A DNA stretch of 37,678 nt from Bacillota bacterium (GTDB taxonomy: Bacteria; Bacillota; Clostridia; Lutisporales; Lutisporaceae). The notes beneath the pieces are model-generated. The model did no database searches. It saw only the letters and a list, made by a program, of their open reading frames with translations, and was not told the DNA's origin. The translations under genes and the position numbers were made by a program. Positions 17,493 to 25,965 of the stretch are shown here, one piece after another. Every line of letters begins with the position of its first letter. The first letter of the stretch is position 1. The stretch spans positions 1 through 37,678 of the forward strand of contig JALNWH010000004.1 in NCBI GenBank assembly GCA_023230985.1, given 5' to 3'.

Positions 17493-19151
17493 ATGAAAAG
17501 CCATAAAGCAAACAAAGGTCTTGAAAGAGCACCCCATAGGTCGCTTTTTAAGGCGCTGGGTTTTATTGATGAAGAATTTGATAGACCCTTGATAGGTATA
17601 GCAAATGCCTTTAGCGAAATAGTTCCGGGGCATAAGCATTTAAAAGATGTGGCAGAAGCTGTAAAGCAAGGTGTTCGCATGGCTGGCGGGGTACCTGTAG
17701 AATTCCCCGTTATCGGAGTTTGTGACGGCATAGCCATGGGTCACGAAGGTATGAAATACTCCCTTCCCTCCCGTGAACTTATCGCCGACAGCGTAGAATC
17801 CATGGTATTGGCTCATGCCTTTGACGGGCTGGTGCTGGTACCAAATTGTGATAAGATAGTTCCCGGTATGATTATGGCAGCTGCGAGGCTGAATCTTCCA
17901 ACTATTGTTGTAAGCGGAGGGCCAATGCTTGCAGGTAATCAAAAAGGTAATATTTTGGACCTTTCCGCAGTATTCGAGGCTGTAGGCAAAGTCCAAATAG
18001 GTGCCATGACAGAGAAGGAATTAAAAGAATACGAAGATCATGCTTGCCCCGGTTGTGGCTCTTGCTCCGGTATGTATACCGCCAACTCCATGAATTGCAT
18101 GACGGAAGCTCTGGGCATGGCATTGCCCGGCAATGGCACTATTCCGGCTGTCTATGCCGAGAGAATCAGATTGGCGAAAAAGTCCGGGATGAGGATTATG
18201 GAATTAGTTGATAAAAATATTTGTCCTAAGGATATTTTAACTGAAGAAAAATTTGAAAATGCTTTGGCTGTAGATATGGCATTGGGCTGTTCTACCAATA
18301 CGGTACTTCACCTGACTGCTATAGCCCACGAGGCAGGATTAACCATAGATTTAAATAAGATTAATGAAATAAGTGAAAGAACCCCCAATTTGTGCAGACT
18401 TAGCCCTGCAGGCCCTCACCATGTGGAAGACCTATACCAAGCCGGTGGCATATCGGCGGTGATGGGAGAACTGGCAAAAGGTAATTTGCTTCATCTGGAT
18501 GAAAAAACCGTTTCCCACGAGACATTGAATGATTTAATAAAAGATGTATATAATAAAAATCCCCATATAATCGCATCCATTGAAAAACCTTTAAGTGAAA
18601 AAGGCGGAATAGCAGTACTATGGGGAAATCTTGCTCCTGATGGTGCTGTGGTAAAAAAATCCGCTGTTAGCCAAAAAATGATGAAACATGTAGGGCCGGC
18701 AAAAGTTTATAACAGCGAGGATGAGGCAATAAAGGCCATTATGGGCGGATGCATAAAAAACGGTGATGTGGTGGTTATACGATACGAAGGACCAAAAGGC
18801 GGACCCGGCATGAGGGAAATGCTTTCACCCACCTCCGCCCTTGTGGGGATGGGTTTGGATAAAAGTGTGGCACTGATTACCGACGGAAGATTCTCCGGTG
18901 CCACTAAAGGTGCGGCTATTGGTCATGTATCCCCGGAGGCGTCAGAAGGCGGGACAATAGCCCTTGTGGAAAAGGGAGATATAATCGAAATAGATATAGA
19001 TAATTGTAGGCTGAACCTTGGTGTAAGTGAGGAAGAATTGAATAGAAGAAAGAAAAATTTAAAAAGTATTGATAGAAAAACTTCCGGTTATTTAAAAAGA
19101 TATGCAAAAATGGTGTCCTCCGCATCAAGAGGAGCCATAATAGATTTATAG
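17493..19151 (+). CDS. ilvD: Dihydroxy-acid dehydratase
   Basis: 552 aa, family length. PNCDKIVPGMIMA and HACPGCGSCSGMYTANSMNC carry the Cys residues of the Fe-S cluster; GRFSGATKGAAIGHVSPEA is the C-terminal signature. It dehydrates the dihydroxy acids to the 2-oxo acid precursors of valine and isoleucine. It begins 8 nt after ilvC with AGGTGATAAA-ATG spacing, consistent with co-translation. An oxygen-sensitive cluster fits an anaerobe. Confidence 0.98.
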   Translation: MKSHKANKGLERAPHRSLFKALGFIDEEFDRPLIGIANAFSEIVPGHKHLKDVAEAVKQGVRMAGGVPVEFPVIGVCDGIAMGHEGMKYSLPSRELIADSVESMVLAHAFDGLVLVPNCDKIVPGMIMAAARLNLPTIVVSGGPMLAGNQKGNILDLSAVFEAVGKVQIGAMTEKELKEYEDHACPGCGSCSGMYTANSMNCMTEALGMALPGNGTIPAVYAERIRLAKKSGMRIMELVDKNICPKDILTEEKFENALAVDMALGCSTNTVLHLTAIAHEAGLTIDLNKINEISERTPNLCRLSPAGPHHVEDLYQAGGISAVMGELAKGNLLHLDEKTVSHETLNDLIKDVYNKNPHIIASIEKPLSEKGGIAVLWGNLAPDGAVVKKSAVSQKMMKHVGPAKVYNSEDEAIKAIMGGCIKNGDVVVIRYEGPKGGPGMREMLSPTSALVGMGLDKSVALITDGRFSGATKGAAIGHVSPEASEGGTIALVEKGDIIEIDIDNCRLNLGVSEEELNRRKKNLKSIDRKTSGYLKRYAKMVSSASRGAIIDL

Positions 19152-19166
19152 GAAGGAGTTTGAGAA

Positions 19167-20825
19167 TTGGAGTATACAGGAGCGGAAATAATCCTTGAGT
19201 GTTTAAAAGAACAAGGAGTAGACACTATATTTGGTTACCCCGGGGGAGCGGTTATTCCTCTTTATGATGCCTTGGTCAGTTACGAAGAGGATTTTTTCCA
19301 CGTACTCACCTGTCATGAGCAAGGGGCTGTTCATGCGGCAGACGGCTTTGCCAGATCTACGGGAAAGCCGGGGGTTTGCTTTGCTACATCGGGACCCGGG
19401 GCAACAAATACAGTAACGGGAATAGCTACAGCATATATGGATTCTGTACCGCTGGTGGTTTTCACCGGTCAGGTGCCCCAAAGCCTATTAGGCAGGGATT
19501 CCTTTCAGGAAATAGATATAACCGCTGTTACTTTTCCCATCACGAAATATAATTATTTAGTGAAAAGAGTAGAAGATTTGCCGCAGATAATCAGGGAGGC
19601 TTTTGATATTGCCACCAGCGGACGAAGGGGCCCTGTGCTTATAGATATACCCAAGGATATATTTACGACAAAGATGGATTATATAATGGCTGGAGTTTTT
19701 AAACATGAAGAAAAACCTGCAATGCCGGATAAAAACTTGCTTTTGGAAGCGGTAAAAGCTATCGATGAGTCGGTAAGACCCGTTATTTATGCCGGTGGTG
19801 GTGTTGTCCACGGAGACGGGGAAAAGGAATTATTTCACTTGGCGACAAAGGCCTCTATACCCGTTGCCAATACCCTTATGGCCTTGGGCGCTTTTCCCAT
19901 GAGCAATCCTCTGTCTTTAGGGCTTGTAGGCATGCACGGTCATAAAAAAACGAATCTGGCTGTTACAAAAAGTGATTTGATAATTGCAATAGGTGCAAGG
20001 TTTAGCGATAGGGTAATAGGCTCCAAAGATAAATTTGCACCAAAAGCCAAGATTATTCATATAGATATAGACAGTTCGGAAATCGGCAAGAATAAAGAAG
20101 TCCATTTCCCTTTGGAAGGCTGTGTGAAGGATATTTTGAAATATCTGACGGAAAAGGTTTTACAAAAAGATAGCAGACAATGGCTGAAAGAGATAGAGGC
20201 TTTGGAAGATAAGAATCCTTATACCTCAGAGGACTTTACACCGGAAAATATTTTAGCTGCTGCACAAAAAATATTAGGGAAGAATACCATAATAGTGACA
20301 GAAGTAGGCCAGCATCAGATGTGGGCAGCCCAGTACTGTAAGGTTGATGATCCAAGGAGATTTCTTACTTCCGGCGGACTGGGCACTATGGGATACGGTC
20401 TTGGTGCCTCCATGGGCGCCCAAGTGGGAAACCCGGATAAGAGAGTTCTCCACGTTGCAGGAGACGGATCCTTTAGGATGAATTGCAATGAGCTTGCCAC
20501 TGTTTCTAAATACAAACTACCCATAACTACCTTACTTTTTAATAACAACAGCTTAGGGATGGTAAGGCAGTGGCAAGGTCTTTTTCAAGATGAAAGGTAT
20601 TCTCAAACTACTCTTACCGACGATGTAGATTATATGAAATTAGTAGAAGCTTATGGACTAAAGGGTAAACAGGCGGAGACTATGGAACAATTGGAAGAAG
20701 CATTAAAAGCTGCTGCAGCATCGACAGATAAAGCCACTATAATAGAATGTAAAATAGACAAAGATATAGGCGTATTTCCAATAGTGCCTCCCGGCATGCC
20801 CATAGATAATATGTTATTGGAATAG
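19167..20825 (+). CDS. ilvB: Acetolactate synthase large subunit
   Basis: 552 aa. TPP-enzyme features are visible: FGYPGGAVIPLYDAL, the catalytic Glu in CHEQGAVHAADGFAR, the FAD-binding middle region, and the Mg/TPP motif GDGSFRMNCNELATVSKYK ending in NNNSLGMVRQWQ. It condenses pyruvate with pyruvate or 2-oxobutyrate, the first common step to valine, leucine and isoleucine. The start is TTG 19167, supported by GGAAGGAG nine bases upstream. Placed last in the operon, far from the ilvN it should pair with. Confidence 0.97.
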   Translation: MEYTGAEIILECLKEQGVDTIFGYPGGAVIPLYDALVSYEEDFFHVLTCHEQGAVHAADGFARSTGKPGVCFATSGPGATNTVTGIATAYMDSVPLVVFTGQVPQSLLGRDSFQEIDITAVTFPITKYNYLVKRVEDLPQIIREAFDIATSGRRGPVLIDIPKDIFTTKMDYIMAGVFKHEEKPAMPDKNLLLEAVKAIDESVRPVIYAGGGVVHGDGEKELFHLATKASIPVANTLMALGAFPMSNPLSLGLVGMHGHKKTNLAVTKSDLIIAIGARFSDRVIGSKDKFAPKAKIIHIDIDSSEIGKNKEVHFPLEGCVKDILKYLTEKVLQKDSRQWLKEIEALEDKNPYTSEDFTPENILAAAQKILGKNTIIVTEVGQHQMWAAQYCKVDDPRRFLTSGGLGTMGYGLGASMGAQVGNPDKRVLHVAGDGSFRMNCNELATVSKYKLPITTLLFNNNSLGMVRQWQGLFQDERYSQTTLTDDVDYMKLVEAYGLKGKQAETMEQLEEALKAAAASTDKATIIECKIDKDIGVFPIVPPGMPIDNMLLE

Positions 20826-20830
20826 TAAAA

Positions 20831-20886
20831 AAGAAAGCCTCTTTGCAATTCACTCGTAGAGTGACCTCGCGCATAGAGGCTTTCTT
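20831..20886 (+). terminator. Hairpin at the end of the ilv operon
   Basis: AAGAAAGCCTCT (20831-20842) pairs exactly with AGAGGCTTTCTT (20875-20886), and the loop holds its own CACTC-GAGTG stem (20851-20863). It starts 5 nt past the ilvB stop. The T run on the plus strand is poor and the opposite strand has a better one, so it may also stabilise the mRNA end. Confidence 0.65.
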
Positions 20887-21117
20887 AAGCAAACGATCTT
20901 TGTAATGCAACCACATCAACACAACATATTTAAAAAAAATAAATTTAAATAAATTTTAATCAATTCTTAATATGGTTTATACTAATAGACTTATAGGGAA
21001 AAGCATATTTAAGTGCACTTACTAATAGGTAGACATTTTCCCCTGCATAACGATGGTAGCTCCGATATAAGACACATCCACTGGTATAATACTTCTAGTT
21101 AATGGATATATTATTAA
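20887..21117. other. Intergenic region before the yaaL-like gene
   Basis: About 230 nt with no ORF. The first half is very AT-rich and the second half (21000-21115) has more balanced composition. A TATACT at 20978-20983 could be a -10 box, but there is no good -35. AAGTGCACTT at 21011-21020 is a short perfect palindrome. I see no terminator or riboswitch I can name. Confidence 0.4.
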
Positions 21118-21129
21118 AAGGTGGGGGTG

Positions 21130-21399
21130 TTGCAATTGTTGCCAAATGTGGAAATAAAACAACTTATTAATCTCATACCGGGCTTTAAGGTGAAGGATAA
21201 AAGCAATGATTATCACAATGAAATACGCAATGCTGTAACTATTGCACATCAAGAATGGTTGGATGCCATAAGTTTCTTTGAAAATGTTGTTGATGTGGAT
21301 TTAGTTGATCATGCAATTCATAGAGTTGAAGCTGCTAAGTCTAAGTACGTTTATTTATTAAAACTGGCTAGAGAAAACGGGATAATAAAAGAGGTATAA
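21130..21399 (+). CDS. yaaL: DUF2508-family protein (YaaL-like)
   Basis: About 89 aa, soluble and alpha-helical. It matches the small DUF2508/YaaL family (ending in SKYVYLLKLARENGIIKEV) that sits between recR and bofA in Bacillus and many Clostridia. Function unknown. The open frame extends to a GTG at 21121, but that codon lies within the ribosome binding site AAGGTGGGGGTG, so TTG 21130 (or 21136/21139) is the likely start. Here it is separated from recR by about 7 kb of other genes but still lies before bofA. Confidence 0.75.
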   Translation: MQLLPNVEIKQLINLIPGFKVKDKSNDYHNEIRNAVTIAHQEWLDAISFFENVVDVDLVDHAIHRVEAAKSKYVYLLKLARENGIIKEV

Positions 21400-21533
21400 A
21401 ATGTTTATAATCACCATTAAGATTGTATCTACATCAATCCGGTAATTAAATATTTTTATGTTAAAAAGTAATATTTAGTGTATAATCTAACATATATATA
21501 TAGATAGCATTGTGGTAAGGGGAGGTCAATCAC

Positions 21534-21803
21534 ATGCCGGAAATTAATTTGTTTACTATATTGGCCGTTTTCATTGCTATTGGCACTATTTATGTAATAG
21601 GTATGCTTTTAGTATTACCTATAAGAATCATAATAAAATTTATTGTTAACGGTTTGATAGGTGCATTTTTATTATTTATAATAAATATCTTCGGTAACAT
21701 TATTGGCATTACTGTTGCTATAAATCCTGTCACAGCTTTAGTAGCCGGGTTTTTAGGTATTCCCGGAGTTGTATTATTGCTGCTATTACAATATTTTCTT
21801 TAA
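21534..21803 (+). CDS. bofA: BofA-family pro-sigma-K processing inhibitor
   Basis: 89 aa, almost entirely hydrophobic, with two to three membrane segments and the C-terminal NPVTALVAGFLGIPGVVLLLL that marks the BofA family. In Bacillus sporulation BofA sits in the outer forespore membrane with SpoIVFA and restrains the SpoIVFB protease that processes pro-sigma-K. Its presence indicates a spore-former, though many Clostridia carry BofA without the full SpoIVF set. A strong ribosome binding site (GGGGAGG) precedes the ATG; a TATAAT at 21481-21486 may be its -10 box. Confidence 0.85.
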   Translation: MPEINLFTILAVFIAIGTIYVIGMLLVLPIRIIIKFIVNGLIGAFLLFIINIFGNIIGITVAINPVTALVAGFLGIPGVVLLLLLQYFL

Positions 21804-21838
21804 AATATTATTAAACAGAAGTATCAGTTATTATTTAT

Positions 21839-21916
21839 GATCTAACTGTTTATGCAACTAATCTTCTGCTGCACTTAACAGATTCTAAGCCATTCTATAA
21901 CGCAATCTTAATCAAA
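21839..21916 (-). repeat. Diverged partial copy 2 of the palindromic element
   Basis: Read on the minus strand, 21916-21876 gives TTTGATTAAGATTGCGTT, 9 variable bases, then CTTAGAATCTGTTA, identical in length and flanks to 116-156. The similarity continues more weakly (GCAG..GA.GA..AGTTGC.T.AAC.GTT.GA.C) to about 21839. The second arm of the palindrome is not recognisable here. It lies in the 307-nt gap between bofA and the AIM24-family gene, which otherwise holds only the hairpin at 22006-22027. Confidence 0.7.
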
Positions 21917-22005
21917 TACTGACAATCTATGATAAAGAAATATAAGTATATAAAGTCTAATTTGTAATAAGGTTTTACTAATATAATTTTACTAATACTT
22001 TTTTG

Positions 22006-22027
22006 AACTCTTTAAAAAGAGTTTTTT
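22006..22027 (+). terminator. Intrinsic terminator after bofA
   Basis: AACTCTTT pairs with AAAGAGTT over a 2-nt loop, followed directly by a T run. It is about 200 nt downstream of bofA and before the AIM24-family gene. Confidence 0.65.
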
Positions 22028-22110
22028 ATTATAAATTGACCCTTTTAGGTGATATACAAAGCACTAAATGAATATTATAATCAAATCAGTATTAAAAAGG
22101 AGGCGTTCTT

Positions 22111-22794
22111 ATGGCATTAAACTTTGAGATATTTGGAGATAATTTACCTGCAGTATCTATTAAACTAAATCCCGGGGAAAGTATTTATACTCAATCCGGC
22201 GGAATGGCTTGGATGGATAGCGGTATTACTATGGACACGGGTATGCAAGGTGGACTTAAAAAAGGTTTGGGACGAATGTTCAGCGGTGAATCCTTATTTA
22301 TGGCTACATATACTTCTAATGCACCAAATCAGGAGATAGTAATTGCCAGTACTTTTCCGGGACATATAATAAATATAGATGTAGGTAAAACACCTATAGT
22401 AGGACAAAAAGGTGCTTTCTTATGTGCCGAGCCCGAGGTTGTACTTAGTGCCTATATCGTAAAAGGATTAAGAGCAGGCATGTTTGGCGGAGAAGGATTT
22501 GCACTTCAAAAAATGACCGGTTCAGGCATGGTATTCTTGGAACTGGACGGAAGTGTAGTGGAAAGAGATTTGGGCCCCGGGGAAACGATTAAAGTAGATA
22601 CGGGAAGTGTAGCGGCTTTTGAAGAAAAAGTGGATTATCATGTAGAAATGGTAAAAGGTTTTAAAAATGTTTTATTCGGCGGGGAAGGACTGTTTTTAAC
22701 TACATTGACGGGACCGGGCAAGGTTTGGCTACAAACTATGACAATGCCGGGTTTTGCAAAACAACTTATTCCTTTCTTACCCAAGTCAAAGTAA
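22111..22794 (+). CDS. AIM24/TIGR00266-family protein
   Basis: 227 aa. Repeated Gly-rich beta segments (LNPGESIYTQSGGMAWMDSG; GMFGGEGFALQKMTGSG; LFGGEGLFLTTLTGPG) match this widespread family, known in bacteria only as TIGR00266 and related to mitochondrial AIM24. No catalytic residues are known. No signal peptide or membrane segment. It has a strong ribosome binding site (AAAAGGAGG) and looks monocistronic, ending at the convergent terminator 22834-22853. Confidence 0.9.
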   Translation: MALNFEIFGDNLPAVSIKLNPGESIYTQSGGMAWMDSGITMDTGMQGGLKKGLGRMFSGESLFMATYTSNAPNQEIVIASTFPGHIINIDVGKTPIVGQKGAFLCAEPEVVLSAYIVKGLRAGMFGGEGFALQKMTGSGMVFLELDGSVVERDLGPGETIKVDTGSVAAFEEKVDYHVEMVKGFKNVLFGGEGLFLTTLTGPGKVWLQTMTMPGFAKQLIPFLPKSK

Positions 22795-22833
22795 AGATAG
22801 TAAAACATCAATAACATAGTTTTAATAAATTTT

Positions 22834-22853
22834 GGCGGATGTATTATTCCGCC
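22834..22853. terminator. Terminator between convergent genes
   Basis: GGCGGA (22834-22839) pairs with TCCGCC (22848-22853) over an 8-nt loop, followed by a T-rich stretch on the plus strand. It serves the AIM24-family gene and perhaps the convergent ytvI-like gene. Confidence 0.65.
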
Positions 22854-22867
22854 TATTTATTTTGTGC

Positions 22868-23950
22868 TTATTTAAACTTTGGCAGCATACCTGAATTTTG
22901 AGTTGCTATAATAATAACCACAATGGTAGGGCCGAGTATTATTCCGCCAATGCCAAATATCTTTGCACCTGCAAACATTGATATCAAGGTAACTAAAGGG
23001 TGTACCCCTATGTGATGTCCTACTATTTTTGGTTCTATTAAATATCTTACTATTGTTATTACTCCATAAATTATAAAGAGGGAAACACCTAGTCTCATAT
23101 TCCCATTCAGTATGGATACAATCCCCCAAGGTATATATACGCTCCCGGTTCCTAAAACAGGCAGTATATCAATAAAAGCAATAAGGATTGAAATTATGAA
23201 TGCATATCTTACGCCGATAATCTTAAGTCCAATAAAAGATTCTATAAAAGTAATTGTCAGTATAGTTAGCTGCGCCTTTAGGAAACCTACTAAGGCTTTA
23301 AAAAGATTATGCTTCAAATTGATAAATTTTTGTTGTACGTTTATTGGGAATTGTCTAAAAATAAAAGAAAAAATCTTTTCTTCATCTTTCAAAATAAAAA
23401 AGGTGGCTATGGTAGATATCAAAAATGATATACCAAAACGAGGTAATAAAGTTAATGTATTGATAATAGTTTTTGTACTTCTGCTTAAAATTGTGCTCAG
23501 TCTATCAAAAATACCTTTTGCCACGTCTGCAATAATACTTATAACATCAGAGGGTAATTGTATATAAAGGTCCTCCGCTTTTTGAAAAATGTCGGAAAGA
23601 TAATCATAAGAATCATTCATATACAGGGGAAGCTGATTAGCCAATTCTGTTAATTCCGTTAATCCCCGTGATGTTATCAGTATAAAAAAGTAAATTAGGC
23701 CACCATAGACTAATAAAATAGATAAAGCAACAGATATTCCTTTATTTATTTTAAATGAATGTATGAATGAGGCAATTGGTCTTATCAAAAATGAGATAAG
23801 TATTGCAAATATAAAGGGAGATAAATAACGAAATGCCATTTTTATTGATATAATTATTATTAAAAAAATTATTATGTTTTTTGCAATTTTTATCAAAGCA
23901 GAAAGGTTTTTTAGTATGTAGTGTTGATATTTATTCATTTCTTCTTTCAA
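22868..23950 (-). CDS. ytvI: Sporulation membrane protein YtvI-like (AI-2E transporter superfamily)
   Basis: 360 aa with 7-8 hydrophobic segments in the AI-2E/PerM arrangement: a pair of N-terminal helices, an amphipathic middle (~100-185), and a C-terminal block with FIDILPVLGTGSVYIPWG and GIGGIILGPTIVVII. In spore-formers the closest group is the sporulation protein YtvI. Transported substrate unknown. The start is TTG 23950, with GGAGGG about 9 nt before; an ATG 12 nt further in is too far from that site. Convergent with the AIM24 gene and divergent from the decarboxylase. Confidence 0.85.
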   Translation of the reverse strand: MKEEMNKYQHYILKNLSALIKIAKNIIIFLIIIISIKMAFRYLSPFIFAILISFLIRPIASFIHSFKINKGISVALSILLVYGGLIYFFILITSRGLTELTELANQLPLYMNDSYDYLSDIFQKAEDLYIQLPSDVISIIADVAKGIFDRLSTILSRSTKTIINTLTLLPRFGISFLISTIATFFILKDEEKIFSFIFRQFPINVQQKFINLKHNLFKALVGFLKAQLTILTITFIESFIGLKIIGVRYAFIISILIAFIDILPVLGTGSVYIPWGIVSILNGNMRLGVSLFIIYGVITIVRYLIEPKIVGHHIGVHPLVTLISMFAGAKIFGIGGIILGPTIVVIIIATQNSGMLPKFK

Positions 23951-24051
23951 AATCTGCTCCCTCCTTTATTCAATTATATCCTTTTAGGGTAGCTTTTAAT
24001 ATACATATTATATAAATTTATAATATTTTTCAATACAAAATTTAAAAATCC

Positions 24052-24080
24052 TTTATATAGGGCTGTTTTGTTAGTATAAT
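24052..24080 (+). promoter_or_regulatory. Possible promoter of the decarboxylase unit
   Basis: TTTATA (24052-24057), a 17-nt spacer and TATAAT (24075-24080), about 70 nt before the decarboxylase start. The -35 box is weak. Confidence 0.45.
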
Positions 24081-24149
24081 ATATATTACCCCCATAATTG
24101 TTCAGCCATCGCTCAGCTACCGTTAATTACTTGGTTTAGAGGTGATAAA

Positions 24150-25601
24150 ATGTTATATGATGATATGCCTTTACTAAAGTCAATAAAGGATTATGCGGAA
24201 GGAAAAGCACTGCCCCTTCATATGCCGGGTCATAAAAGGGGTGAAATATATAAGAAACTAAATCTGGATATGTTATTTGAAAATATCATGGAGATGGACA
24301 CTACGGAAGTACCCGGTGTAGACAATCTTTTTTGTCCTGAAGGCCCCCTCTTAAAGGCTCAAGAACTAGCTGCCGCAAGCTTTGGAGCAGATAACAGTTT
24401 TTTTCTAATAAATGGGACAACAGCAGGTATATATGCTATGATTATGTCAGTAACAAAACCGGGAGACAAAATAATTATCCCCAGAAATGCTCATCGCTCT
24501 GCAATAAGCGCCACTATTTTAGCAAAGCTGCATCCCGTCTATATTTTGCCTGAAGTAGATGAAAAGATGGATGTTGCAATGGGGATAAGGCCTGAAACTG
24601 TAGAAAGAACTATAAAAGAGCATCCGGATGCAAAGGCGGTGCTTATAACCAATCCTACATATTATGGTGTGTGCTCGGATTTGGAAAGGATTGCGGATAT
24701 TGTTCACAGCTATGGCAAGGTTTTGTTAGTTGATGAGGCACATGGCTCTCACTTTACATTTCATAAGAATTTGCCAAAGTCTGCCTTATCATCAGGTGCT
24801 GATATCGTGGCACAAAGCACTCATAAGACCCTGTTGTCTATGACCGGCTCGTCTATGCTGCATATAAAAGGTGATAGAGTTGATAAGGAAAAGATTGATT
24901 TCTTTCTCCAGATGGTACAGACCACCAGTCCTTCTCATGTTATGTTGGCATCTTTGGATGCGGCTAGGTATATTATGGATAAGTATGGATATATACTTTT
25001 GGATGAGTGCATAAAATATAGCAATATGGTAAGAGATGAGATAAATCAAAATACAAAGTTTTATTGTTTATCCTATGATAGAATAGGGCGAAACGGGATT
25101 TTTGGCATAGACCCCACCAGATTATCAATATGTGTGAAAGATGCAGGATTAAAAGGCAGCGAGGTAGATAGAATATTAAGTAAAAAACATAATATCCAAG
25201 TGGAATTAAGCGACTTGAATAATATTGTAGCGATAACAACAGTAGCTGATGATGATAAGGTATATTATAGATTTTTAGAAGCAATAATTGCAATTTCCAG
25301 TGAGACTAAAGAATTTAGTGACAAAACCTTTGTAACAAAGCCTCCTGAATATTTACCTGAAAAAGAATTATCTCCTTTTGAGGCAGTGTATAAAAAGACG
25401 GAATTTATTGATATTAATAAAAGCCCGGGTTTTGTAAGTGCAGAAATGATAATGCCCTATCCTCCCGGAATACCTGTTATTATGCCCGGTGAAAGGATTA
25501 GTAAGGATATTATAGATTTTTTATTGCAATGCAAGGATATGGGGATATTAATTAGCGGTATGGCAGACCCGGAGTTTAACAAAATAAAAATTATTAAGTA
25601 A
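24150..25601 (+). CDS. Orn/Lys/Arg decarboxylase, PLP-dependent
   Basis: 483 aa, the short fold-I type (YaaO/SpeA-like). LPLHMPGHKRG, the glycine-rich INGTTAGIYA, the Asp of LLVDEAHGSHF and the PLP lysine in STHKT (Lys226) are all present. It would decarboxylate lysine, arginine or ornithine; sequence alone does not choose. In Bacillus the matching gene, yaaO, sits just before tmk and darA; here darA follows directly and tmk is absent. With the spermidine synthase at 31913-32761 it suggests polyamine synthesis, but no agmatinase gene is in the window. Confidence 0.93.
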   Translation: MLYDDMPLLKSIKDYAEGKALPLHMPGHKRGEIYKKLNLDMLFENIMEMDTTEVPGVDNLFCPEGPLLKAQELAAASFGADNSFFLINGTTAGIYAMIMSVTKPGDKIIIPRNAHRSAISATILAKLHPVYILPEVDEKMDVAMGIRPETVERTIKEHPDAKAVLITNPTYYGVCSDLERIADIVHSYGKVLLVDEAHGSHFTFHKNLPKSALSSGADIVAQSTHKTLLSMTGSSMLHIKGDRVDKEKIDFFLQMVQTTSPSHVMLASLDAARYIMDKYGYILLDECIKYSNMVRDEINQNTKFYCLSYDRIGRNGIFGIDPTRLSICVKDAGLKGSEVDRILSKKHNIQVELSDLNNIVAITTVADDDKVYYRFLEAIIAISSETKEFSDKTFVTKPPEYLPEKELSPFEAVYKKTEFIDINKSPGFVSAEMIMPYPPGIPVIMPGERISKDIIDFLLQCKDMGILISGMADPEFNKIKIIK

Positions 25602-25616
25602 AAAGGAGTTGAGAGA

Positions 25617-25952
25617 ATGTCGATGAAGCTTGTTATAGTCGTTGTACAGGATGACGATGCCGGGGATCTAATCGAGAGACTGGTACACAGCAGATTTAGT
25701 ACTACTAAGCTGGCGTCTACGGGCGGGTTCTTAAAGGAAGGTAATACGACTTTGATGGTTGGCGTTTCGGATGAGCAAGTTGAGGAAGTAATTGAAATAA
25801 TAAAGGAAATGTGCCAAAGCAGAAGGCAGACCTTTACAGCACCGGTACCACCTACCGGTTCAGCTAATGTATTTATACCATATCCCATAGAGGTAATGGT
25901 AGGCGGAGCCACAATATTTGTATTGGATATAGACCAATTTGAAAAAGTCTAA
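25617..25952 (+). CDS. darA: Cyclic-di-AMP receptor DarA/PstA
   Basis: 111 aa, PII-like. The pattern KLVIVVVQDDDAGDLIERL, then STGGFLKEGNTTLMVGV and the C-terminal VGGATIFVLDIDQFEKV are diagnostic. These trimeric proteins bind c-di-AMP; their downstream partner is unknown in most species. It starts 15 nt after the decarboxylase with AAAAGGAG before it, and the holB start follows closely, so it is mid-operon. Confidence 0.96.
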   Translation: MSMKLVIVVVQDDDAGDLIERLVHSRFSTTKLASTGGFLKEGNTTLMVGVSDEQVEEVIEIIKEMCQSRRQTFTAPVPPTGSANVFIPYPIEVMVGGATIFVLDIDQFEKV

Positions 25953-25965
25953 GGAAGTGTGCTTT

